In this document: positions 1 to 8,477 of the stretch, in pieces
How the letters are laid out: each line of letters starts with the position of its first letter
How positions within the stretch are numbered: position 1 is the stretch's first letter
DNA from: Planctomycetota bacterium
GTDB lineage: Bacteria > Planctomycetota > J058
NCBI GenBank assembly: GCA_003695705.1
Contig: RFHU01000240.1
Span: 1 to 49,283 of the forward strand
Length of the DNA stretch: 49,283 nt
Reading direction: 5' to 3'
Notes under the pieces: generated by a model
What the model was told of the DNA's origin: nothing
The model's input: the letters and a program-made list of their open reading frames with translations, nothing else
Database searches by the model: none
Program-made: the position numbers and the translations under genes

Positions 1-1502
1 ACGGGGGGCTCGAGCTCGGGGGGAATGCGCGCGGCAAGCTCTTCGGTCTCGCCGCGGGTCCCCGCGACTTCGCCGCGGCGAATGAGGCGCAGCAGCCACC
101 AGGCGCTGAGGGGGTCGCCTCCCGCGGCGCCGATCCGGAACCAGCGGGCGGCGACGGCAGGGTTGGGGCGCGGCTCGAACAGGCTTCCTCCCTCGACGAA
201 CTGACCGCGCAAGGCGTGGACCCCCAGAAAGGTGCAAGCCTGGGGATGGCCGCGGTGGGCCGCGTCGTGCAGCAGGTGCAACTTGCCGTCGGGCGAGGGC
301 GCGACGCCGTAGCCACCGCCCACGCAGTAGGCGAGAAGGGCGAGGGCGCGTGCGTCGCCGCCGGCCGCGCGCGTACGCAACTCGCGAACCCAGGGGGAGG
401 ACTCGCCCGGAAGGGGCCCGTCCAAGGGATAGGGGGCGAAGATTCGCTGGGGAAAGGGAAGGCGCGGCCGCGGCGACGGGCGGGGAAGGTCCGCGGTCGT
501 GCCGGGGCGGCCCGCCTGCGCGCGGCCTCGCGCGTCCGCTCGCTCCGCCGCAGGCACGGTCGCGTCGGCAGGAGGCGGCGGCGCGGTCGCGGCGGCGGAG
601 CGGACGGCACGGCCTCCGGCGAGGAACCAGGCGGCGCCGCCGACGCCAACGCCGAGCAGGAGCGTGCCGGCGACGAGAAGAGGGCGCCGTGGACGGCGCG
701 GCTCGCCCGCGCCGGCGAGGACGCGCTCGAGGGCGTCGGCGAAGGCAACGGCGTCGGGGAAGCGGCGCTCCGGTCGGCGGTCGAGGCAGCGGGCGAGGAC
801 CTCGTCGAGGCCAGGGGGGATGCCTTCTGCGGCGGGCAGACGCGGGCGGGGCCCGTGGAGGACGGCGCCGGCCAGTTCGGGGAGGCTCCGGGCGACGAAG
901 GGGAGCTCGGCGCACACGAGCTCGTAGAGGACGACCCCCAGGGCCCACACGTCGGTCGTGGGGCCCAAGGCGTCGCGCTGCCCCGCGACCTGCTCCGGAG
1001 CCATGTGGCTGGGGGTGCCCACCAGGGCGCCGCTCAGGGTGAGTCGTTCGAGGTCGGTTCCGGAGGCGATGCCGAAGTCGGCGACCCTGACGACTCCGTC
1101 GCGTCCGACGAGTAGGTTCTGGGGTTTCACGTCGCGGTGCACGATGCCCCGCGCGTGTGCGTGACCGAGCCCGCGGGCGGCGTCGCGGAGGAGGAGCAAG
1201 CGTTCCCGCAGCGTGGGGGCGCAGCGGGCGTCGAGGGGCCTCGCGCCGGGGAGGAGCTCGTAGACGATGTAGGGGCGGCCCTGGTCCTCGCCGGCGCCGT
1301 GGACGCGGAGGACGTGCGGGTGATCGAGGGCGGCGCAGAGGCGTGCCTCGCGGAGGAAGCGCTCGCGCGCGGTTCGCGAACCGGTGTGCAGAAGGAGCTT
1401 GAGGGCGACCGGACGGCCCGCGGGGTCGCGGCCCCGGTAGACGACGCCCATGGCGCCGCGCCCGAGTTCGCCTTCGATGGCATAGCCCGCGACGCTTCGC
1501 AC
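1..1502 (-). CDS. Ser/Thr protein kinase with Sel1-like repeats (C-terminus beyond window)
   Basis: Membrane-anchored Hanks-type kinase that phosphorylates Ser/Thr on proteins. Read from GTG at 1502, the frame is open to the window edge, so the C-terminus is missing. Seen: glycine loop GRGAMGVVY near residue 14, Lys in VALKLL, HRDVKPQN (His122, Asp124), DFG (Asp142) and APEQ, so the catalytic set is complete. One membrane helix at about residues 276-298 separates the cytoplasmic kinase from a Pro/Ala/Arg-rich linker. Beyond it are Sel1-like helical repeats, with motifs such as GDARALALLAYCVGGGYG and the AAGGDPLSAWWLLRL type. The GTG is preceded 7 bases upstream by a TAGGCT -10 box rather than by a clear Shine-Dalgarno. 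Sel1-like repeats in place of PASTA repeats suggest a protein-binding sensor or scaffold; the ligand is unknown. Confidence 0.88.
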   Translation of the reverse strand, partial: MRSVAGYAIEGELGRGAMGVVYRGRDPAGRPVALKLLLHTGSRTARERFLREARLCAALDHPHVLRVHGAGEDQGRPYIVYELLPGARPLDARCAPTLRERLLLLRDAARGLGHAHARGIVHRDVKPQNLLVGRDGVVRVADFGIASGTDLERLTLSGALVGTPSHMAPEQVAGQRDALGPTTDVWALGVVLYELVCAELPFVARSLPELAGAVLHGPRPRLPAAEGIPPGLDEVLARCLDRRPERRFPDAVAFADALERVLAGAGEPRRPRRPLLVAGTLLLGVGVGGAAWFLAGGRAVRSAAATAPPPPADATVPAAERADARGRAQAGRPGTTADLPRPSPRPRLPFPQRIFAPYPLDGPLPGESSPWVRELRTRAAGGDARALALLAYCVGGGYGVAPSPDGKLHLLHDAAHRGHPQACTFLGVHALRGQFVEGGSLFEPRPNPAVAARWFRIGAAGGDPLSAWWLLRLIRRGEVAGTRGETEELAARIPPELEPP

Positions 1503-1509
1503 GTCCCTC

Positions 1510-1515
1510 AGCCTA
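1510..1515 (-). promoter_or_regulatory. -10 box TAGGCT of the kinase gene
   Basis: On the minus strand TAGGCT lies 7 bases before the GTG at 1502, so transcription would start at or next to the start codon. No convincing -35 is seen. It belongs to a group of similarly placed boxes in this window. Confidence 0.45.
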
Positions 1516-1710
1516 GCAGGTCCTTTGCGGGGGCCGCGACCGCGTCGCTCGTCGGTCCCACCGCGGAAGCTACCGGACCTCCTCGCGCTTCGGCTGGTCT
1601 TCCCAGCCGGCCTGCCCGCAGCGTTGCGTCATCCGGGTCCGTTGGCGCGTAGGGCGCTCGCCGCCGCCCCGGGGCTCCGCGTCCTCCGGAGTCCGGAGCG
1701 GCAGGGCGCT

Positions 1711-2763
1711 TCAGCGGGGGATGCGCCGGGTCACGTCGGGGAGGGCGAGGACGAAATCGGCGCCGAAGGCGAGGGAGGGGGTCGTTGCGCCGGGGGGCAC
1801 CTCGCCGGCCAGGATGCGCTCGGCGCAGGCCAACGCGGCCCGGGCCGTAAACGAGTAGCCCTCGGGGACGTCGAGCGTGCCCTCGAGGGAGGCGCCGTCG
1901 GAGACGCTCACCCGGCCCCATAGGTGCGTGCGCGCTCGGCGGCGGGCTTCGGGGCCGGGGCCGCGCACCAGGGCCTCGACGGCCCGCCGCCCCAGCGCCT
2001 GCGCCGAGGGCCGCGCGAGAAGGCCTCGGGCCAGGTGGGCGAGGCGCACGAGGGCCAGGGCGGGGCCGGGGAGGGCGGTGTAGACGGTGATGTTCGGAAT
2101 CTCGGTGCTCTGGTAGGCAGTGCTGACGTCGCCCCAGGGGATGGCCGCGCAGCGCCGGGGACGGTCCGAGAAGGGGACGAGGCGCGTGCGGTGGGCGGGA
2201 GGCCGGTGTTCGAGGCGGCCGTTTCGCCGCACGAGGCCGCCGCGGGGGAGGCCCTCGAGGGCGGTCTTGGTGGTCCCGGGGCTGAGCCCGCCCCCTTCCG
2301 TAGCGAAGGCGAGCTCGAGGGCGTCGGCGCCGGGGAGGCGCTCGGCGAGGGCGGCGGCGAGGCAGTCGGAGGGGACGACGTCGAAGCCGGCACCGGGGAG
2401 GAGCACCACGCCGGCGGCGCGTGCCTCCGCGTCGCGCGCGCGGACGGCCTCGAAGACGTCCACCTCGCCGGTGATGTCCAGGTAGTGGCGACCCGTGGCC
2501 AGGCACGCGTCGAGCATGGGGCGGCTGGTGCGGGAGAAGGGGCCCGCGCAATGGATGACGGCCTCCACCTCCTCGAGGGCGGACCGCAGGCCGGCGGAGT
2601 CTTCGAGCGAGGCCACGCGCCAGGGCAGGCCGAATTCGTCGGCGAGCCGACGCAGGGGTTCCGCTCGGCGGCCGGCGAGGAGGGGGGCATCGCCCTCGGC
2701 GACCGCCTGCTCGGCCACCAGGCGACCGGTGTAGCCGTAGGCCCCGTAGATCATGAAGGTCAC
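1711..2763 (-). CDS. Saccharopine dehydrogenase-like (trans-acting enoyl reductase family) oxidoreductase
   Basis: Predicted NAD(P)-dependent oxidoreductase of about 350 residues. The N-terminus MIYGAYGYTGRL is the Rossmann GxxGxxG fingerprint of the saccharopine dehydrogenase NADP-binding family, followed by VIHCAGPFSR, YLDITGE and LLPGAGFDVVPSDCLA, all typical of these proteins. GTG at 2763 is chosen because relatives usually begin a few residues before the IYGA motif; ATG at 2754 is the alternative. The gene lies 64 bases downstream of the HSP90-family gene on the same strand and is probably co-transcribed with it. Relatives include enoyl reductases acting in trans on polyketide lipids and proteins of unknown substrate; true lysine-pathway saccharopine dehydrogenase activity is unlikely at this length. 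The substrate cannot be told from the sequence. Confidence 0.85.
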   Translation of the reverse strand: MTFMIYGAYGYTGRLVAEQAVAEGDAPLLAGRRAEPLRRLADEFGLPWRVASLEDSAGLRSALEEVEAVIHCAGPFSRTSRPMLDACLATGRHYLDITGEVDVFEAVRARDAEARAAGVVLLPGAGFDVVPSDCLAAALAERLPGADALELAFATEGGGLSPGTTKTALEGLPRGGLVRRNGRLEHRPPAHRTRLVPFSDRPRRCAAIPWGDVSTAYQSTEIPNITVYTALPGPALALVRLAHLARGLLARPSAQALGRRAVEALVRGPGPEARRRARTHLWGRVSVSDGASLEGTLDVPEGYSFTARAALACAERILAGEVPPGATTPSLAFGADFVLALPDVTRRIPR

Positions 2764-2827
2764 CGCGCCGGCCCCCGGGCCGCGCGCGATCCCGAACGCC
2801 CTGCACTCGGCGCGTCGCCTGTCCGCT

Positions 2828-4624
2828 TCATGCGCCGTGCTCCGAGAGGCCCCACTCGATGACGCCCAGCAAACCGTCGCTGAAGAGGGAGAGTTCTCGT
2901 GGACCCAGGGGCCGAGAGCCGGCGAGGAGGGAGTGGACGTAGAGGAGTTCCACGCAGCGGCGCTGCAGGGAAGGGTCCGTGTGGGCGGACATCCGCCGAA
3001 CCAGCGGGTTGCGCAGGTTGAGGAACAGCCGCGCCGGTGCTGCGTCGATCCCGCTGCGGAGGTCGCCCAGCACTCCCGACCACGACTCCGTGGTCTCTCC
3101 GCGCGCGCGGTCGAGGGAGCGGCGAAGGACGGCGTCCTCGTCGGCTGTGTAGAGGGCGGGAAGGGCATCGGGGCGGAAGCGCCGCAGCCGGGGCGCGCAG
3201 TCGAAGGGCGCGAGGGCTTCTTCGGCGCGCGCGAGGAAGGGGGCGAGGCGCTCCCTCTCCGCGGGCGAGGGAAGATCGAAGCCCTCGGCGAGCTCGTCGG
3301 GGTCGAGGGGGCGAACCCGAGCGCCGGGTCGGAGTTCGGCGTAGCGGCGCAGCAGGTCTTCGTCGTAGGTGTAGCCGGCGTTGATGACGCAGCGCCCCTG
3401 CGCAGCGGCCACCGCGGCGACCTGGCGGAAGGCGTCGACGCTGCGCGCGTAGAGCAGCTCGCCGGCGTGCGCGCGCGCGTCGGGAAGGGTCAGCTCCCCC
3501 AGGCTGGTCTCGAAGGGAAGGCGATCCACGAACAGCCCGTAGAGCTCGTCGTCGTGGAGCGCGACCGCCTTGATGGACAGGGCGTGCAGGCTCAAGAAGC
3601 GCCGCCAGCGCGCCGCGTCGGCGCGCGCGAGATCGCGCAGGTAGCGGCGCAGACAAACGCCGATGCGACGGCGGGCGGCGCAAAGGGCCTCGTCCTCGTA
3701 GAGGCGCTCGCGCGACGCCGTCGGGCGGAGAGCGCGCGCGTCTACGACGCAACGGACGAAGAAGGCCCACTCGGGGACGAGGTTCTCGACCCGGTCGCCG
3801 ACGAGCATCCCTTTGAGGTAGACGCGGTGACGGGGCGGAGTGGCCAGGCTGGGCCGGTAGGGAAGGACGTAGGCCGCCCCGGCGAGGTCCGGCTCCTCGA
3901 TGGGAACCGCGTCGAAGAAGTGCTCGGAAAAAAGCGTCTCGCCGTAGTCCAGGAGCTCTTCTCGCCGGGTGGCGGGGTCGAGCGCGGCGGCGCGCCAGGG
4001 GGGGCGGTCGTCGTTCAGGAGGCGCGGCGTGGGTCCCCCGACGAGGAGGATCGGGACTTCGAGGAGGCGCCCGTAGCGCCGGGCCAGCCCCTCGACCCGA
4101 GCGGTCTCCAAGAGGGCTTCGCGTCCGGGGCGCGCGCGCAGGTAGACGCGGGTGCCGACGCCCACGGAGCGCGTGAGTGGCCGCAGGGCGTAGGAGCCGT
4201 CCGACCGACCGCGCCACTCCAGGGCCGGAGCGTCGGGCCGACGAGCGCTGCGCGTGATGAACACCAGCTCGTCGCTGACGAGGAAGCCCGAGAGGAGGCC
4301 GATCCCGAAGCGGCCGAGGAAGTCCGTCGGGCGCTCGACGCCGGGGCCGCGCTTGGAGCTCTGTCCGATGGTCGCCAACACACCGTGGACCTCCTCCTCG
4401 GTGAGGCCCACTCCGTCGTCGGCGACCAAGAGGGTGGGAGGGTCCGCGCCGAGGACTTCGAGTTCGATGCGGCCCGCGTGGGCGGGGTCGAGCCGGCGCC
4501 GGGCCGCGATGGCATCCACGGCGTTCTGGAGGAGCTCGCGCAGGTAGACCTCGGGACCGCTGTAGAGGTGGCGGGAGAGGAGGTCGATGAGCCCCTGCAA
4601 GTCGATCCCGAAGCGGTGCTCCAC
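2828..4624 (-). CDS. HSP90-family (HtpG-like) molecular chaperone
   Basis: ATP-dependent cytosolic chaperone of the GHKL/HSP90 family, 598 residues. Seen near the N-terminus: LRELLQNAVDAI (Glu/Asn of the ATP site), DDGVGLTEEEV, IGQSSKRG and GRFGIGLLSGF (lid and glycine box). The middle domain shows VYLKGMLVGD and RPTASRERLYED, which carries the Arg that contacts ATP phosphate in the family. GTG at 4624 (VEHRFGIDL) matches the usual start of the actinobacterial-type branch; a GTG six codons upstream is possible, but a GATAGT -10-like box sits between the two and favours 4624. Canonical HtpG is slightly longer, so this is best called an HSP90-family paralogue. It is divergent from the TRAP transporter genes and leads a two-gene unit. 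Confidence 0.9.
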   Translation of the reverse strand: MEHRFGIDLQGLIDLLSRHLYSGPEVYLRELLQNAVDAIAARRRLDPAHAGRIELEVLGADPPTLLVADDGVGLTEEEVHGVLATIGQSSKRGPGVERPTDFLGRFGIGLLSGFLVSDELVFITRSARRPDAPALEWRGRSDGSYALRPLTRSVGVGTRVYLRARPGREALLETARVEGLARRYGRLLEVPILLVGGPTPRLLNDDRPPWRAAALDPATRREELLDYGETLFSEHFFDAVPIEEPDLAGAAYVLPYRPSLATPPRHRVYLKGMLVGDRVENLVPEWAFFVRCVVDARALRPTASRERLYEDEALCAARRRIGVCLRRYLRDLARADAARWRRFLSLHALSIKAVALHDDELYGLFVDRLPFETSLGELTLPDARAHAGELLYARSVDAFRQVAAVAAAQGRCVINAGYTYDEDLLRRYAELRPGARVRPLDPDELAEGFDLPSPAERERLAPFLARAEEALAPFDCAPRLRRFRPDALPALYTADEDAVLRRSLDRARGETTESWSGVLGDLRSGIDAAPARLFLNLRNPLVRRMSAHTDPSLQRRCVELLYVHSLLAGSRPLGPRELSLFSDGLLGVIEWGLSEHGA

Positions 4625-4630
4625 GGGCTC

Positions 4631-4636
4631 ACTATC
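4631..4636 (-). promoter_or_regulatory. -10-like box GATAGT of the HSP90-family gene
   Basis: GATAGT (4 of 6 to TATAAT) lies exactly 6 bases before the GTG at 4624, so the start codon would be at or near +1. It supports 4624 over the upstream GTG as the start. Confidence 0.4.
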
Positions 4637-4709
4637 CCACACGGAGGAGGGCGTGGCTCCGGGGCTGGTGGGCGCGGCATCCCCGATTCCGCTGGGTGGG
4701 CGGAGACGG

Positions 4710-4715
4710 TAGAAT
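4710..4715 (+). promoter_or_regulatory. -10 box TAGAAT upstream of the TRAP operon
   Basis: TAGAAT is 39 bases before the ATG at 4755, in the divergent gap with the HSP90-family gene. A weak -35 (TTCCGC) lies 17 bases upstream at 4687-4692. Confidence 0.45.
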
Positions 4716-4754
4716 CCGCGCCCCCCAGGCCCCGCGACGCACGGAGCGCGCTCG

Positions 4755-5018
4755 ATGTCCCAGACCGCCGGGAAGGACCGCCCGGAGCACCGCATGGTCG
4801 AGTACTCCTCCGAGGAGGAGTACGAGCGCCAACTCGCCGAGCGGGGAGAAACCGGCGGCGACCCCGGGGAGGAGACCGGCGAAGAGGACGAGCTGCCGGC
4901 GATCTCTCCCGAGCGGCGTGCGGAGCTGAAGCAAGCAGCCCGGGAGATGATCGAGGAGCGGCTGCGCGCACGGCGGCGAGCCCGGCGGTTGCTCCGTGGC
5001 GGAGACGCGCCCAGGTGA
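4755..5018 (+). CDS. Small highly charged hypothetical protein
   Basis: An 87-residue protein that I do not recognise. It has no signal peptide or membrane segment. The first two thirds are acidic (EEEYERQLAERGE, then GEETGEEDELP), and the last third is a basic Arg/Ala helix (residues about 60-85) that may bind nucleic acid or acidic partners. Its TGA overlaps the GTG of the TatT gene by four bases (GTGA), a sign of translational coupling, so it is most likely the first gene of the TRAP operon. The frame lies behind a TAGAAT promoter box. It could be an adaptor for the transporter or an unrelated small cytosolic protein; the sequence gives no basis to choose. Confidence 0.6.
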   Translation: MSQTAGKDRPEHRMVEYSSEEEYERQLAERGETGGDPGEETGEEDELPAISPERRAELKQAAREMIEERLRARRRARRLLRGGDAPR

Positions 5019-6118
5019 GTCGGCGCGTGCGGCGGCTGGAACCCGGCGGGCGGCTCCTCGGCAGCGTCTTGGTGTTGCTGGCGAGCGGGTGCTCCATCGA
5101 GAAGCTGGCGGCGGACAACGCCACCGGGCTGCTTGCCATTGTCCGAGACGACTTCCAGCGCGAGACGGTGCCGCGCTACGCCCGCGAGGCGGGCCCGGCG
5201 CTCCTGGCGCAAATCAACGGCTTCGCTGCCGCCAGTCCGCGGAACCCCGAACTGCGCCTCTTGCAGGCCGAGATGAACGCCACCTTCGCCTTCGCCTTCT
5301 TGGAGGCGGAGGACCCCGAGTGGGCCACCGCCCACTACCGGAAGGCGCAACGCGCGGCCTTGGCCGCGCTCCGCGAGGAGAATGAGGCGCTGGCCGAGGC
5401 GCTGCCTTCCGCGGCCCTCGACGAGCTGACCGCGATGCTCGCCGAGGTGGGCGAGGACGCCGTGCCGGCGCTGTTCTGGTGGGGCTTCGCCCGAGGCGCA
5501 GAAGTCAACCTGCACCGCGACGACCCCCAGCAGATCCTCGACCTCGACCGCGTCGACCGGGTCCTCGAGCGCGTCCTGGCCCTCGACGAGAACTACTACT
5601 ACGGAGGGCCGCATCTCTTCTTCGCCATCCGCTACACCCTCCTCCCCAAGACCCTGGGCGGGGATCCGGAGCGCGGTCGCGAGCACTTCGCAGCGGTGGA
5701 CCGAATCACAGGCGGTCGGCACCTGTTGGCCCAGGTCCTCCGGGCCGAGTATTACGCCCCCGGGCTGGCGGCCACGCCGCCGGCCGCCGGTCCCGAAGAG
5801 ATCCAGGCCGCGCAGCAGCGCGCCTGGGACGAGTGGTTCGGCACCCTGGCGCGGGTGGTGCGGGCAGACCCCGCTCTGTGGCCCGAGCAGGCCCTGAGCA
5901 ACGCGGTGGCGCGTCAGCGAGCGCTCTCGCTCCTGGCCGACCCCGAAGAGCACAACATCATCCCGCCCCCTGGCGCGGAGAACCCGTGGGCTGCGGAGGA
6001 CGACGGGGATGACGGCGCCTGGGGAGACGACGCCGGCGCCTGGGGCGAAGCCTCCGGCGGCGGGGGCGGCGCGGGCAAGGACGAGGACCCTCCGGAAAGG
6101 GGTCGCGGCGGTGAATGA
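5015..6118 (+). CDS. tatT: TRAP transporter-associated lipoprotein TatT (T component)
   Basis: Predicted periplasm-facing lipoprotein of 367 residues belonging to the TatT family, the TPR-like T component that in Treponema (Tp0956) assembles with the TRAP binding protein. Seen: N-terminal hydrophobic stretch ending in lipobox LASGC, then helical repeats. The family hallmark YYYGGPHLFFAIRYTLLPKT is followed by a GGDPERGREHF element. Start GTG 5015 overlaps the previous stop. Its position before DctP, DctQ and DctM supports the call strongly. Odd feature: after about residue 325 the protein ends in an acidic, Gly- and Trp-containing tail with two AWG motifs (Trp336 and Trp346), similar in style to the tail of the DctM in this operon. 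The ligand is unknown; T-P pairs are thought to handle hydrophobic compounds. Confidence 0.88.
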   Translation: MSRRVRRLEPGGRLLGSVLVLLASGCSIEKLAADNATGLLAIVRDDFQRETVPRYAREAGPALLAQINGFAAASPRNPELRLLQAEMNATFAFAFLEAEDPEWATAHYRKAQRAALAALREENEALAEALPSAALDELTAMLAEVGEDAVPALFWWGFARGAEVNLHRDDPQQILDLDRVDRVLERVLALDENYYYGGPHLFFAIRYTLLPKTLGGDPERGREHFAAVDRITGGRHLLAQVLRAEYYAPGLAATPPAAGPEEIQAAQQRAWDEWFGTLARVVRADPALWPEQALSNAVARQRALSLLADPEEHNIIPPPGAENPWAAEDDGDDGAWGDDAGAWGEASGGGGGAGKDEDPPERGRGGE

Positions 6119-6145
6119 GCGCCCGACCTCGGCCGACGGGGGACG

Positions 6146-6152
6146 AGGAGGA
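6146..6152 (+). promoter_or_regulatory. Strong ribosome binding site deciding the DctP start
   Basis: GAGGAGG-type Shine-Dalgarno six to seven bases before the ATG at 6159. It selects this ATG, which begins a good signal peptide, over the in-frame GTG at 6111. Confidence 0.65.
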
Positions 6153-6158
6153 GTGGAC

Positions 6159-7184
6159 ATGTCTGGCGTTCGTGCGAGCTGCCTCGCGCTGGGGCTCCTG
6201 ATCCCCGGCTTGGCCGTGGCCGACCCGCCGCCGCCTCCGCCCCCGCCCAAGGTGGTCCTCAAGATCGCCACCCAGGCGCCCGAGGGGACCGTGTGGATGG
6301 AGGCGCTCGAGGACATCAAGCGCGCCGTCGCCCGCGGGACCAAGGGGCGGGTCGTGTTCAAGTTCTTCGCCAACGGCAGCATGGGCGAGGAGGGCGCGGT
6401 CATCGAGAAGATCAAGCTGCGCACCCTGGGCGGCGGCCTGTTCACCGGGATCGGCCTGGGACAGATCCTCTCGGAGATGCGCATCCTCGAGGTGCCCTTC
6501 CTCTACGAGGGGAAGGGCGAGATCGACGCGGTCAAGCGCGCCTTCGAGGAGGAGTTCCGCGCAGGACTCGCCGAGAAGGGCTTCGTCTTCCTCGGCTGGG
6601 CGGAGGTCGGCTGGGCCTACGTGTTCTCCAAGGTTCCCGCACGGAACCTGGCCGAGCTGCGCCAGCGCAAGATCTGGGTGTGGCAGGCCGACCCCCTCGC
6701 CAACCGCGTGTTCGAAAAGTTCGGACTGGCGGGCGTCCCCCTGGCGCTCCCCGACGTGCTGACCGCCCTCAACACGGGCATGGTCGACTCGGTCTACAAC
6801 TCTCCCTACGGACTGGTCGGCCTCCAGTGGCACCGGCAGGTGAAGTACATGAGCCGGATGACCGTGGGTCATGGGACGGGAGCTCTCCTGGTCGACGCGC
6901 GCGAATGGAACAAGATCCCCGCGCCGGTGCGCGCGCGGATCCTCTCGGTCGCTCGCAAGCGACTCGATCGGGTGTGCGACGAGGTCGCCGCCAAGAACGA
7001 GGAGACCATCCGCGAGCTGCAGGAAAACGGCATCAAGGTGGTGCCCATCCCCGTCGAGGAAATGCCCACCTACAAGAAGCTCGGCGCCGAGGTGGCCGAC
7101 TCGCTGGCGGGGACCCTCTGGCGGCCCGAGACGCTTGCTCGCGTGCGTGAGATCATCGCCGAGGAGCGCGCCAAGGGTCGATAG
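6159..7184 (+). CDS. dctP: TRAP transporter substrate-binding protein DctP
   Basis: Extracytoplasmic solute-binding subunit of a TRAP transporter, 341 residues. A signal peptide (MSGVRASCLALGLLIPGLAVA) precedes a run of eight prolines, then the mature domain KVVLKIATQAPEGTVWMEAL, characteristic of DctP/DctP-like proteins. The Arg that clamps carboxylates in most DctP proteins normally lies in a motif like LxGxKxR; here the matching segment reads LRQRKIWVWQ, so the ligand type is uncertain. SVYNSPYG and the C-terminal RVREIIAEERAKG agree with the family. The gene sits 40 bases after the TatT gene and 15 bases before DctQ, so it is in the operon. The oligo-proline linker between signal peptide and domain is unusual and may space the protein from its partner. 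Confidence 0.92.
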   Translation: MSGVRASCLALGLLIPGLAVADPPPPPPPPKVVLKIATQAPEGTVWMEALEDIKRAVARGTKGRVVFKFFANGSMGEEGAVIEKIKLRTLGGGLFTGIGLGQILSEMRILEVPFLYEGKGEIDAVKRAFEEEFRAGLAEKGFVFLGWAEVGWAYVFSKVPARNLAELRQRKIWVWQADPLANRVFEKFGLAGVPLALPDVLTALNTGMVDSVYNSPYGLVGLQWHRQVKYMSRMTVGHGTGALLVDAREWNKIPAPVRARILSVARKRLDRVCDEVAAKNEETIRELQENGIKVVPIPVEEMPTYKKLGAEVADSLAGTLWRPETLARVREIIAEERAKGR

Positions 7185-7199
7185 CCCTCCCTCCTCTCC

Positions 7200-8477
7200 A
7201 TGAGCATGGCTTCGCCGGCAGACGAACCGAGACTGCCCGCGCCGCTCGCGTTCTTGCGCCGCCTGGACGCGAAGGTGCAGCGGGCGGAGGTGGCGTTGTG
7301 CTTCGCCTGCCTCGCGCTGATGATCGCGCTCGCGTTCGCGCAGGTGTTCCTCCGCCTGGTGCAAGGCTCGGGGCTGTTTCCCGACCCGGTCCCGTGGTTC
7401 GAGACCGTGGCCCGCCACATGGTGATCTGGGTGGGGCTGCTCGGGGCGAGCCTGGCGACCGCCCAAGGCCGGCACATCAGCATCGAGGCCCTGCCAAAGC
7501 TCCTCTCCTCGCGGGGCCGTCGCCGCGTCGACGCGATCACCCAGGGGGCCGCCCTCGGCGTGGTGCTCCTGCTCCTCGCCGTATGCTCCGTCTACATGCT
7601 TCGCCTGCAGGTTCAGCCGTGGCTCCGGGGCGGTGCGGAGCCGTTGTTCTCGGTCGAGCGCCTCGGTTGGGCGATCCCGCGCTGGCCCTTCCTGGTCGTG
7701 GTGCCCTTGGGGCTTGCGCTCATCGCTTGGCGCTTCGCGCTTCGCGTGTTGGAGGCGCTTCTTCTCGACGACGAGAGCTACGCGCGCCTCCGCGCGCAAG
7801 CCGAGGAACGAGAGCTGTCCGCCGTCGAGCGAGCGCAGGAGAACGACGCGGTGGCGCTCCTGCTCGAGCATCCGAGCGAAGAACCGGCCGCGGCGGGGAA
7901 GGGCCGTGCGCAGGACACGGAGAGCGCCCGGGCGGAGGTCCGCGCGGCGCTCGGCAGCGGCCGCCGCGAACCGGAGGACCTCCTGGCGGGCCCCGAGGGC
8001 GACTCGGACGAGCTGCCCGTGAGAAACGCAGCACGACGCGGTCAGCGGCCGCCGCCCTCGATTCGCTCCACCGACGAAATCCCGGCCTACTTCGCGCACG
8101 CCCTGCACGACGACGAGGACGTCAAGGATCCCGTCATGCGCAAGGGGGAGGTCGTCCTCGACTCGAGCGACCTGATCGACGTCTCCGACGCCGACCTTTC
8201 CACGCACGACACCGCTCCCGAGCTGGCTCCCCACGTCGTTCCCGATTCCGCGGACGAAGGCGACCTCCGCATCAGTGCCGGAGATCCGGAAGCCGCCGTC
8301 GAAGCCCTCGCCGACAGCGAGCGGCGCAGGCAGAGCGAGAGCGAGCGAGCCGAGCGCGAGGCGTCGCGGGCCCTCCCGCCGGAGGTGACCGCGCGCCTCC
8401 CTCTCGAAGTGCCGCCGGGGCCGGACCCGCCCGCGCATCTGGTCGTGCTCGTGCGGCGGCGGGAGGCGGGCGCGTGA
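7200..8477 (+). CDS. dctQ: TRAP transporter small permease DctQ with long acidic C-terminal extension
   Basis: Small membrane subunit of the TRAP transporter. Residues 1-190 form the usual four-helix DctQ domain (AEVALCFACLALMIALAFAQVFLR, then the WFETVARHMVIWVGLLGAS segment and two more helices), with the family element GRHISIEALPKLL. Residues about 190-425 are extra: a hydrophilic, probably disordered tail rich in Glu, Asp, Arg and Ser and lacking membrane segments. Normal DctQ proteins are about 160-200 residues, so this one is doubled. No Shine-Dalgarno is visible before the ATG (pyrimidine-rich). The TGA overlaps the DctM GTG by four bases. The tail would be cytoplasmic if the four-helix topology holds; its role is unknown. 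Confidence 0.88.
   Translation: MSMASPADEPRLPAPLAFLRRLDAKVQRAEVALCFACLALMIALAFAQVFLRLVQGSGLFPDPVPWFETVARHMVIWVGLLGASLATAQGRHISIEALPKLLSSRGRRRVDAITQGAALGVVLLLLAVCSVYMLRLQVQPWLRGGAEPLFSVERLGWAIPRWPFLVVVPLGLALIAWRFALRVLEALLLDDESYARLRAQAEERELSAVERAQENDAVALLLEHPSEEPAAAGKGRAQDTESARAEVRAALGSGRREPEDLLAGPEGDSDELPVRNAARRGQRPPPSIRSTDEIPAYFAHALHDDEDVKDPVMRKGEVVLDSSDLIDVSDADLSTHDTAPELAPHVVPDSADEGDLRISAGDPEAAVEALADSERRRQSESERAEREASRALPPEVTARLPLEVPPGPDPPAHLVVLVRRREAGA

Noticed and set aside
2753-6118. Very long open frame on the plus strand (1121 codons)
   Set aside because: Only its last part from 5015 is a gene (TatT). The rest is the antisense shadow of the HSP90-family gene and is Arg/Gly/Ala-rich low-complexity translation, as expected in GC-rich DNA.
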